Part shown: in pieces, positions 34,117 to 39,790 of the stretch
Layout: the number at the start of each line of letters is the position of its first letter
Position numbering within the stretch: position 1 is the stretch's first letter
From: Candidatus Gallipaludibacter merdavium
Lineage (GTDB): Bacteria > Bacteroidota > Bacteroidia > Bacteroidales > Paludibacteraceae
NCBI GenBank assembly: GCA_017694875.1
Contig: JADIMG010000073.1
Span: 1 to 39,790, forward strand
Length of the DNA: 39,790 bases
Direction: 5' to 3'
The notes under the pieces: model-generated
What the model saw: the letters and a program-made list of their open reading frames with translations, nothing else
Databases searched by the model: none
What the model was told of the DNA's origin: nothing
Position numbers and translations under genes: made by a program

Positions 34117-34738
34117 CCTGTTTGTATAGTTCGTTAGGGTTGTTGGCAATATCAGAGTTGATTTGTTCAATATAGGCGATGAGTTCTTCCTTGCCCAATC
34201 CGTTTGCACTTGAAGTCTTGAAAATAGGAGGAAGTTCCTCCCATGTTTCCAAAAGCACTTTCTTGTATTCGTCAATATTGTTTTGGAGTCTGGTTGCACT
34301 CATTTTGTCACCTTTTGTAAAGACAATGGCGAATGGTACCTCATTTTCACCGAGCCATTGCATGAATTCCATGTCGATTTTTTGTGGTGCATGCCTGGAA
34401 TCAACCAATACGAACAAGTTGACGAGCTGCGGACGGAACAGGATGTAGTTTTCAATAATTTGTTTGAGTTTATTTCTCATGGTTTTGCTTTGAGCAGCAT
34501 ACCCGTATCCAGGTAAATCAACCAGATACCATTCCTTGTTGATGATGAAATGATTGATGAGCAATGTTTTGCCTGGTGTAGCAGAGGCTTTGGCCAAATC
34601 TTTTTTGGCACACAGCATGTTAATGAGAGACGATTTGCCTACATTGGAGCGTCCTATGAAAGCATATTCGGGCAGTTGTCCTTGTGGACATTTTTTATAG
34701 TCGGTATTTGAAACGACAAATTCGGCTGTTTTAATCAT
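34103..34738 (-). CDS. engB: Ribosome-assembly GTPase YsxC/EngB (YihA)
   Basis: A 211-residue GTPase needed for 50S subunit assembly. G motifs: G1 [10 protein letters not shown]2 region KTLLINHF, G3 DLPGYGYA, G4 FTKGDKM (T-K-x-D type) and G5 TSSANG. Length is normal. The start at 34738 (MIKTAEFV) fits the family and lies 25 bp after a promoter box; the 22 codons further upstream in frame are rejected because they cover that box. It is the first gene of the minus-strand run. Confidence 0.95.
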   Translation of the reverse strand: MIKTAEFVVSNTDYKKCPQGQLPEYAFIGRSNVGKSSLINMLCAKKDLAKASATPGKTLLINHFIINKEWYLVDLPGYGYAAQSKTMRNKLKQIIENYILFRPQLVNLFVLVDSRHAPQKIDMEFMQWLGENEVPFAIVFTKGDKMSATRLQNNIDEYKKVLLETWEELPPIFKTSSANGLGKEELIAYIEQINSDIANNPNELYKQDEIC

Positions 34739-34762
34739 GATTAATGATGTTGGTTGATTTGA

Positions 34763-34794
34763 CAAAGATAGTAAATGAGGGTAATTGCTGCAAA
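34763..34794 (-). promoter_or_regulatory. engB promoter
   Basis: On the minus strand: TTTG (34791-34794), a 20-bp spacer and TATCTTTG (34763-34770), a full consensus match. The rest of the divergent gap (34795-35002) holds no gene that I can see and is AT-rich. Confidence 0.8.
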
Positions 34795-35002
34795 TCTGTT
34801 TCATATACTACGCTACTGTAAATTTGATTTTTATGGCAAAATGTATAATTTAAGATTTGTTTGATTGCAAATTGGCGCAGTAAGCGGGGAGTTTTTGATA
34901 CAATTGTATTGTTGGTGAGTGAACTTCTGGAAATTTGTCATATATTCAAAATAAAGTGGTGTCGAATGCTCAAATCCACAAAAAAAATATTTATTCTTTG
35001 TG

Positions 35003-35033
35003 TTTGAAAATCAGATATATTTTCCTACATTTG
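35003..35033 (+). promoter_or_regulatory. Promoter of the propionate-pathway operon
   Basis: TTTG at 35003-35006, a 19-bp spacer and TACATTTG at 35026-35033. Transcription would start near 35040, giving a leader of about 75 nt that contains a tandem repeat. Confidence 0.8.
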
Positions 35034-35062
35034 CCAACGCTATTCGGAAATTATTTAATCAC

Positions 35063-35100
35063 TAAGTTATAAACATCTTATTAAGTTATAAACATCTTAT
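35063..35100 (+). repeat. Perfect 19-bp tandem repeat in the operon leader
   Basis: TAAGTTATAAACATCTTAT stands at 35063-35081 and again at 35082-35100, end to end and identical. It lies between the promoter and the epimerase start codon. It may be a slippage duplication or a pair of binding sites. Confidence 0.95.
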
Positions 35101-35115
35101 ATTTAGTATACCATT

Positions 35116-35532
35116 ATGAAACCAACTCACATTGAACATTTAGGCATTGCCGTAAACAAATTGGAAGAAGTAATTCCTTTTTATGAAAAGTTGTTAGGAA
35201 CAAAGTGCTATTCAATCGAAGAGGTAGCTGACCAGAAAGTAAAGACTGCCTTCTTCAAGATTGGGCAAACCAAGATTGAGCTTTTGGAGCCAACCAGCCC
35301 AGAAAGTCCTATTGCTAAATTCATTGAAAAAAATGGCGGCCGTGGCGGTGTTCATCATGTGGCGTTTGCTGTAGAAGGCTTGCAAGGCCAGTTGGATGAA
35401 GCTGCTGCAATGGGTATCCAATTGATAGACAAGCAACCACGTAAAGGTGCAGAAGGGTTAAATATCGCATTCCTTCATCCAAAATCAACTTTTGGTGTGT
35501 TGACAGAGCTTTGTGAAAATCCCAACAAATAA
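35116..35532 (+). CDS. mce: Methylmalonyl-CoA epimerase
   Basis: A 138-residue enzyme of the vicinal-oxygen-chelate fold that interconverts (R)- and (S)-methylmalonyl-CoA. Landmarks: THIEHLGIAVNKLEEVIPFYEKLLG with metal His8, GGRGGVHHVAFAV with His80/81, and LTELCE with Glu131. Length is normal. It is the first gene of the operon and links methylmalonyl-CoA mutase to the decarboxylase encoded behind it, in the succinate-to-propionate route. Confidence 0.97.
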   Translation: MKPTHIEHLGIAVNKLEEVIPFYEKLLGTKCYSIEEVADQKVKTAFFKIGQTKIELLEPTSPESPIAKFIEKNGGRGGVHHVAFAVEGLQGQLDEAAAMGIQLIDKQPRKGAEGLNIAFLHPKSTFGVLTELCENPNK

Positions 35533-35570
35533 AAATCAAACATATTTATACTAAATACATATTATAAACC

Positions 35571-37130
35571 ATGAATAATATTTCAAAGGTTGCTGACCTT
35601 ATAGAAAAACGTAGAATCGCCAAATTAGGTGGCGGTGAAAAACGTATTGCTTCTCAACACAGTAAAGGTAAATTTACGGCGAGAGAACGCATTCAGATGT
35701 TGCTTGACGAAGGAAGTTTCGAAGAACTTGATATGTTTGTAACACACCGTTGTACAAATTTCGGTTTGGAGAAAGAAAAATATATGGGTGACGGTGTTGT
35801 GACCGGTCACGGAACCATTGATGGGCGTGTTGTGTATGTGTTCGCCCAGGATTTCACTGTGTTTGGAGGTTCGCTTTCAGAAACAATGGCGCAAAAGATA
35901 TGCAAGACGATGGATATGGCCATGAAGGTAGGTGCTCCTGTCATTGGTATTAATGACTCTGGTGGTGCTCGTATTCAAGAGGGTGTTACTTCTTTGGCAG
36001 GATATGCGGAAATTTTTGAAAGAAACATTCTTGCATCAGGTGTAATTCCTCAAATCTCGGCTATATTTGGACCATGTGCCGGCGGTGCTGTATATTCTCC
36101 TGCATTAACTGACTTCATTTTGATGACCGAACAAAACAGCTATATGTTCGTAACCGGTCCGAAGGTAGTTAAATCAGTAGCAGGTGAAGATATTACAACA
36201 GAGGCATTGGGTGGTGCTGCCATGCACAATAGCAAATCCGGTGTGTCTCATTTCCGTGTTGATGATGAACAGTCTGGTATTGCTCTTATTCGTGAATTGG
36301 TTTCGTTCCTCCCGCAGAATAACATGGAGGAGGCTCCAATTGAACCCTGCAATGACCCGATTGACCGTATGGAAGACGCATTGAACGAGATTATTCCAGA
36401 CAACCCCAATATGCCATATGACATGAAGCAAGTGATTGCAGGTATTGTCGATGAAGGACATTTCTTGGAAGTGCATGCTGGATATGCAAGAAATATCATT
36501 GTTGGTTTTGCTCGCTTTAATGGTGTGTCAACGGGTATTATTGCCAATCAACCTGCATTCCTTGCTGGTGTGTTGGATTGCGATGCTTCACGTAAGGCTG
36601 CACGCTTTGTCCGTTTCTGCGACGCATTCAATATTCCTATTCTTACTCTTGTGGATGTTCCGGGCTTCTTGCCGGGTTCAGGTCAGGAATATGCCGGAAT
36701 TATTACTCATGGAGCAAAATTGATGTTTGCTTACGGTGAAGCCACTGTACCTAAAGTAACTGTTACTCTGCGTAAATCTTATGGTGGAGCACATGACGTT
36801 ATGAGTTGTAAGCAATTGCGTGGTGATTTCAACTATGCATGGCCAACGGCTGAAATTGCTGTAATGGGTGCCGCCGGAGCTATCGAAGTATTGGAAGGAA
36901 AAGCCATTAAAGACATTGCTGATCCGGATGAAAAGGCAAAATTCATTGCAGAAAAAACAGCGGAATATCAGAATAAGTTTGCTAATCCTTATCAAGCCGC
37001 TTCATATGGCTATATTGATGATGTGATTGAACCTCGTAATACACGTTTCCGTGTTATTCGTGCCTTCCAGGCTTTGCAAACCAAACGTTTGACCAATCCG
37101 CTAAAGAAACATTCAAATATACCGTTATAA
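35571..37130 (+). CDS. mmdA: Methylmalonyl-CoA/propionyl-CoA carboxyltransferase subunit
   Basis: A 519-residue carboxyltransferase (acyl-CoA carboxylase beta type). The N-terminal half has [25 protein letters not shown] and [15 protein letters not shown] (oxyanion hole). The C-terminal half has [34 protein letters not shown] and [13 protein letters not shown]. It moves the carboxyl group between methylmalonyl-CoA and the biotin of the carrier protein. With OadG, BCCP and OadB-type genes directly behind, it belongs to the sodium-pumping methylmalonyl-CoA decarboxylase. It begins 38 bp after mce. Confidence 0.96.
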   Translation: MNNISKVADLIEKRRIAKLGGGEKRIASQHSKGKFTARERIQMLLDEGSFEELDMFVTHRCTNFGLEKEKYMGDGVVTGHGTIDGRVVYVFAQDFTVFGGSLSETMAQKICKTMDMAMKVGAPVIGINDSGGARIQEGVTSLAGYAEIFERNILASGVIPQISAIFGPCAGGAVYSPALTDFILMTEQNSYMFVTGPKVVKSVAGEDITTEALGGAAMHNSKSGVSHFRVDDEQSGIALIRELVSFLPQNNMEEAPIEPCNDPIDRMEDALNEIIPDNPNMPYDMKQVIAGIVDEGHFLEVHAGYARNIIVGFARFNGVSTGIIANQPAFLAGVLDCDASRKAARFVRFCDAFNIPILTLVDVPGFLPGSGQEYAGIITHGAKLMFAYGEATVPKVTVTLRKSYGGAHDVMSCKQLRGDFNYAWPTAEIAVMGAAGAIEVLEGKAIKDIADPDEKAKFIAEKTAEYQNKFANPYQAASYGYIDDVIEPRNTRFRVIRAFQALQTKRLTNPLKKHSNIPL

Positions 37131-37152
37131 GGAATCCCATTTCCGGGATTCC
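37131..37152 (+). other. Intercistronic hairpin between mmdA and the OadG-like gene
   Basis: GGAATCCC (37131-37138) and GGGATTCC (37145-37152) form a perfect 8-bp stem around a 6-nt loop, starting one base after the mmdA stop. No T-run follows, so it is more likely an mRNA-stabilising or processing hairpin than a terminator. Confidence 0.7.
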
Positions 37153-37178
37153 CGGAGATATAAACCGATTGTATATAT

Positions 37179-37538
37179 ATGATGATATTAGCAATAAATT
37201 GGACCAATGCACTTATTGTTACCGTTGTAGGCTTTTTGCTTGTTTTTGTGGTTTTGATATTATTGATTGTCATTATCACGTTGTTTGGCAAAGTTATGGC
37301 GCCGACGGTAAAAGTGCCTAAACAGGCAAAAGGAGAAGCAGCATGTCCTGCATGTCCTTCAGTAGAAACCGAAGACCGTCATATTTCAGCCGATGAAAGT
37401 GCAGCTATCGCAATGGCACTTTATTTGGCATATGAGGTACATGACGAGGAAAGTCACGTTATCACCATCAAGAAGGTGGAAAGACGTTATTCTCCTTGGA
37501 ACTCAAAAATTTACGGAATTAACAATTTAGTCAGATAA
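37179..37538 (+). CDS. OadG-like small membrane subunit of the decarboxylase
   Basis: A 119-residue protein with one membrane helix near the N-terminus (about 9-35, ALIVTVVGFLLVFVVLILLIVIITLFG). It continues with a cytoplasmic part that includes a CPACPS motif and ends RRYSPWNSKIYGINNLVR. This is the layout of OadG/MmdD subunits, which hold the carboxyltransferase to the membrane pump. Position between mmdA and the biotin carrier agrees. The two Cys in CPAC could bind zinc, which is inference. Confidence 0.85.
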   Translation: MMILAINWTNALIVTVVGFLLVFVVLILLIVIITLFGKVMAPTVKVPKQAKGEAACPACPSVETEDRHISADESAAIAMALYLAYEVHDEESHVITIKKVERRYSPWNSKIYGINNLVR

Positions 37539-37546
37539 ATCAACTC

Positions 37547-38266
37547 ATGAAAAAATACCAATTTACCATTAATGGTAGCAAATACGATGTAGTCGTTAAC
37601 GACGTAGATCAAGACGTTGCCGAAATAGAAGTTAACGGCACACCTTTCACTGTTGAAATTGCACGTGAAAAGAAAACAATCAATGTTCCATTGCGCAAGC
37701 AGGCTGGTAAAGTGGCAGCACAAACAATTACGAGTGCTCCTGTTACGACAACAAAATCTGTAAGCATCAAATCGCCTCTTCCTGGCAGCATTATGAAGGT
37801 ACTTGTTGAGGTTGGCCAAAGAGTGAAACGTGGAGATGTGCTTATGACGATGGAATCCATGAAAATGGAAAATAATATTATGACCGAATACGATGGCGTA
37901 GTAAAGGCAATCCATGTGAGTGTAGGCAAATCTGTGATGCAAGATGATTTACTAATTGAGATAGAAGCAACAGATTCAGTTGCATCACCGATGGAACAGC
38001 CGACTGCAGCTCCTGTAGCTCAACCTGTTGCACAACCCGCCCCAAGAGCTTCGGCAGAAAGCATCAAGGCTCCTCTTCCGGGAAGTATTATGAAAGTGTT
38101 GGTTACACCTGGCCAAAGAGTGAAACGTGGTGATGTGCTGTTGACGATGGAATCCATGAAAATGGAAAACAGTATTATGGCTGAACGTGATTGCACCATT
38201 AAAGCTGTTCATGTTGAAGTGGGCAAGAATGTAATGCAAGATGATGTATTGGTAGATATTGAATAA
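37547..38266 (+). CDS. Biotin carboxyl carrier protein with two biotinyl domains
   Basis: A 239-residue protein. An N-terminal domain (about 1-50) is followed by a linker, biotinyl domain 1 (about 72-141), a Pro/Ala/Gln linker (about 145-170) and biotinyl domain 2 (about 171-239). Both carry the biotinylation motif ESMKMEN with acceptor Lys106 and Lys205. Carriers in this operon type normally have one biotinyl domain and about 140-170 residues. The two domains are very similar in protein and partly identical in DNA (for example GGCCAAAGAGTGAAACGTGG in both), so they come from a recent or gene-converted tandem duplication. It carries CO2 from MmdA to the membrane decarboxylase. It starts 8 bp after the OadG-like gene. 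Confidence 0.95.
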   Translation: MKKYQFTINGSKYDVVVNDVDQDVAEIEVNGTPFTVEIAREKKTINVPLRKQAGKVAAQTITSAPVTTTKSVSIKSPLPGSIMKVLVEVGQRVKRGDVLMTMESMKMENNIMTEYDGVVKAIHVSVGKSVMQDDLLIEIEATDSVASPMEQPTAAPVAQPVAQPAPRASAESIKAPLPGSIMKVLVTPGQRVKRGDVLLTMESMKMENSIMAERDCTIKAVHVEVGKNVMQDDVLVDIE

Positions 38267-38277
38267 AAGGGTAAAAA

Positions 38278-39615
38278 ATGAAAGCACTACGATTATTATG
38301 TTTCGTTCTCACCTTTGCTGCTAGTGCATTGATGGCAGGAACTGTATGGGCGGAAGATTCAACCGCAGAAGTACAGACAGAGCAGACTGCTTGCGCCAAT
38401 GCATGTAATGGTGTAGAATCAGATGAATATATTGAGCCTCAATTGAACATTTCCGAGAGTCTTACAGACTTTGTAAACAGTACGGGATTTGCTCTGATTG
38501 CAGAAAACTGGCGAATTCTCGTCATGTTAGTAATAGCGTGCGTATTGTTTTACCTTGCTATTGTGAAGCAGTTCGAGCCATTGTTGTTATTGCCTATTGC
38601 ATTTGGTATGTTATTGACCAACCTTCCTGGAGCTGGTCTTTATACACCTGAATTGTTTGCGGGTGGACATGTTCATTGGGAAGAGTTTGCCAAAGGGGCT
38701 GGTTTGATTGACTACTTGTATCTCGGTGTTAAATTGGGCATTTATCCGTGTATTATCTTTATCGGTGTAGGTGCGATGACTGACTTCGGTCCTCTGTTGG
38801 CTAATCCGAAAAGTTTGTTGCTTGGTGCAGCAGCTCAGTTGGGCATTTTTGCTACCTATCTTGGGGCCATTGCTTTGGGATTCATGCCAAACGAAGCAGC
38901 TTCAATCGGTATTATAGGTGGTGCTGATGGCCCTACTGCCATCTTCCTTACAACTCGATTGGCTCCAGATTTGCTTGGTCCGATTGCTGTAGCGGCATAT
39001 TCTTATATGGCATTGGTTCCAGTAATTCAGCCGCCAATTATGCGTGCTCTTACAACTAAGGCTGAACGTGAAATACGTATGAAACAATTGCGTTCTGTAT
39101 CAAAAAAGGAAAAAGTGATTTTCCCAATTTTGGTTACCATGATTGTTTCGCTGATGTTGCCATCTGCAGCTCCTCTGATTGGTTGCTTGATGTTGGGTAA
39201 CTTAATGCGTGAATGTGGTGTAGTAGAACGTTTGAGCAAGACAGTTCAAAATGAGTTGATGAATATCACAACTATAATGTTGGGTATATCAGTTGGTGCA
39301 ACTGCAACGGCAGACGCCTTCCTGAACCTCAAGACACTTGCTATTCTGTGTATAGGTATCTTGGCCTTCGGTTTAGGAACGGCGGGCGGCGTTTTGTTGG
39401 CTAAATTGATGAACGTCTTCTCAAAAGAAAAAATCAATCCGCTTATCGGTTCCGCAGGTGTATCTGCTGTTCCAATGGCTGCACGTGTTTCTCAGACACT
39501 TGGTCAGGAAGCTGACCCAGGTAACTTCTTGTTGATGCATGCCATGGGTCCGAATGTAGCCGGTGTGATTGGTTCGGCAGTAGCTGCTGGTATTTTGATG
39601 AGTATGTTAGGATAG
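38278..39615 (+). CDS. Sodium-pumping decarboxylase beta subunit (OadB/MmdB type)
   Basis: A 445-residue membrane protein that decarboxylates carboxybiotin and exports sodium ions. Family landmarks: [74 protein letters not shown], and near the end [43 protein letters not shown]. The N-terminus has an extra part: a signal-peptide-like segment (1-25, [11 protein letters not shown]) and an acidic stretch (to about 70) before the first core helix. It starts 11 bp after the biotin carrier gene and is the last gene of the operon. Confidence 0.95.
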   Translation: MKALRLLCFVLTFAASALMAGTVWAEDSTAEVQTEQTACANACNGVESDEYIEPQLNISESLTDFVNSTGFALIAENWRILVMLVIACVLFYLAIVKQFEPLLLLPIAFGMLLTNLPGAGLYTPELFAGGHVHWEEFAKGAGLIDYLYLGVKLGIYPCIIFIGVGAMTDFGPLLANPKSLLLGAAAQLGIFATYLGAIALGFMPNEAASIGIIGGADGPTAIFLTTRLAPDLLGPIAVAAYSYMALVPVIQPPIMRALTTKAEREIRMKQLRSVSKKEKVIFPILVTMIVSLMLPSAAPLIGCLMLGNLMRECGVVERLSKTVQNELMNITTIMLGISVGATATADAFLNLKTLAILCIGILAFGLGTAGGVLLAKLMNVFSKEKINPLIGSAGVSAVPMAARVSQTLGQEADPGNFLLMHAMGPNVAGVIGSAVAAGILMSMLG

Positions 39616-39695
39616 TAGATAGAATATTTCTCTATAGCAACAAAAATGAGTCCGGTGAAAACGAGGGCACTGAAAAAGTAATCACAATTCAGTCC

Positions 39696-39707
39696 ACTCT
39701 GCAGAGT
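39696..39707. repeat. 12-bp perfect palindrome
   Basis: ACTCTGCAGAGT lies between the last gene and its terminator. Role unknown; it may simply add to the 3' structure. Confidence 0.6.
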
Positions 39708-39718
39708 AACTAAAAATA

Positions 39719-39765
39719 TAGAGTTCGCCAACTCCTTATCGAGGATTTGACGAACTCTAATTTTT
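39719..39765 (+). terminator. Terminator of the propionate-pathway operon
   Basis: Bases 39719-39731 (TAGAGTTCGCCAA) pair with 39747-39759 (TTGACGAACTCTA) with one mismatch, and a TTTTT run follows at 39761-39765. The spacing and T-run fit a Rho-independent terminator about 100 bp behind the OadB-type gene. Confidence 0.85.
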
Positions 39766-39790
39766 ATTGATAGGTCGGTTATATATGACG

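Noticed and set aside
34117-34299. 61-codon extension of the BtuF-like gene
   Set aside because: It lies inside the GTPase gene; the lipoprotein signal starts at 34116.
36174-36547. Several long antisense ORFs within mmdA and other genes
   Set aside because: They are mirror frames of well-recognised enzymes and have no start context or motif of their own.

Overview
The window looks like a piece of a Bacteroidales chromosome, probably a gut Bacteroidaceae or Prevotellaceae member. The signs are many promoters of the Bacteroidetes type (TTTG, 19-21 bp, TAnnTTTG), a hybrid two-component regulator of the Bacteroides kind, plug-containing outer-membrane proteins with carboxypeptidase-regulatory-like N-termini, secreted proteins ending in Por/T9SS-like tails, and a sodium-pump-type methylmalonyl/propionyl-CoA carboxylase operon. 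No tRNA, rRNA or CRISPR array was recognised. All calls come from reading the sequence; no database search was run.

Region 1 (1-6.7 kb) is an AT-rich accessory island. It starts with the 3' end of a probable transposase. Then come a large protein with a uracil-DNA-glycosylase-like fold, a WYL-domain regulator, a divergent lipoprotein gene, a 47-residue ORF, a second UDG-like protein, and a soluble FtsK-like translocase lacking both its membrane part and its gamma domain. It ends in a decayed metallophosphoesterase gene. The lipoprotein gene and the 47-residue ORF carry copies of the same promoter-plus-leader module. The WYL gene and the lipoprotein gene share a divergent promoter region with a strong dyad. 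This region is the best candidate for an undescribed (possibly defence-related) system; that function is inference.

Region 2 (6.7-18.9 kb, + strand) holds a XerD-like recombinase overlapping a DUF5686-type outer-membrane protein, an orphan hybrid two-component regulator with a periplasmic sugar-binding-protein sensor, a 1736-residue secreted protein with a 13-A tract upstream of its promoter, and a small protein with a Gly/Pro linker, C-terminal hydrophobic segment and basic tail. A 19-bp bidirectional terminator closes it.

Region 3 (19-23.5 kb, - strand) carries recA, an FAD-dependent dehydrogenase and an RluA-family pseudouridine synthase in one run, followed by a three-gene envelope set (YtxH, holin-like DUF1469 type, small basic protein). 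Region 4 is a + strand outer-membrane beta-barrel protein (23.9-26.7 kb), whose stop shares a CTAG with the stop of xth.

Region 5 (34.7-26.7 kb, - strand) is a long gene run: GTPase YsxC/EngB, a BtuF-like lipoprotein, DUF5063, an RNase D-like exonuclease, MlaE, MlaF, a free-standing M6 propeptide-like protein, an M6 metalloprotease and exonuclease III. Region 6 (35.0-39.8 kb, + strand) is the propionate-pathway operon: methylmalonyl-CoA epimerase, carboxyltransferase, OadG-like subunit, a biotin carrier with two biotinyl domains, and the OadB-type membrane decarboxylase. It has a clear promoter and ends in a terminator.
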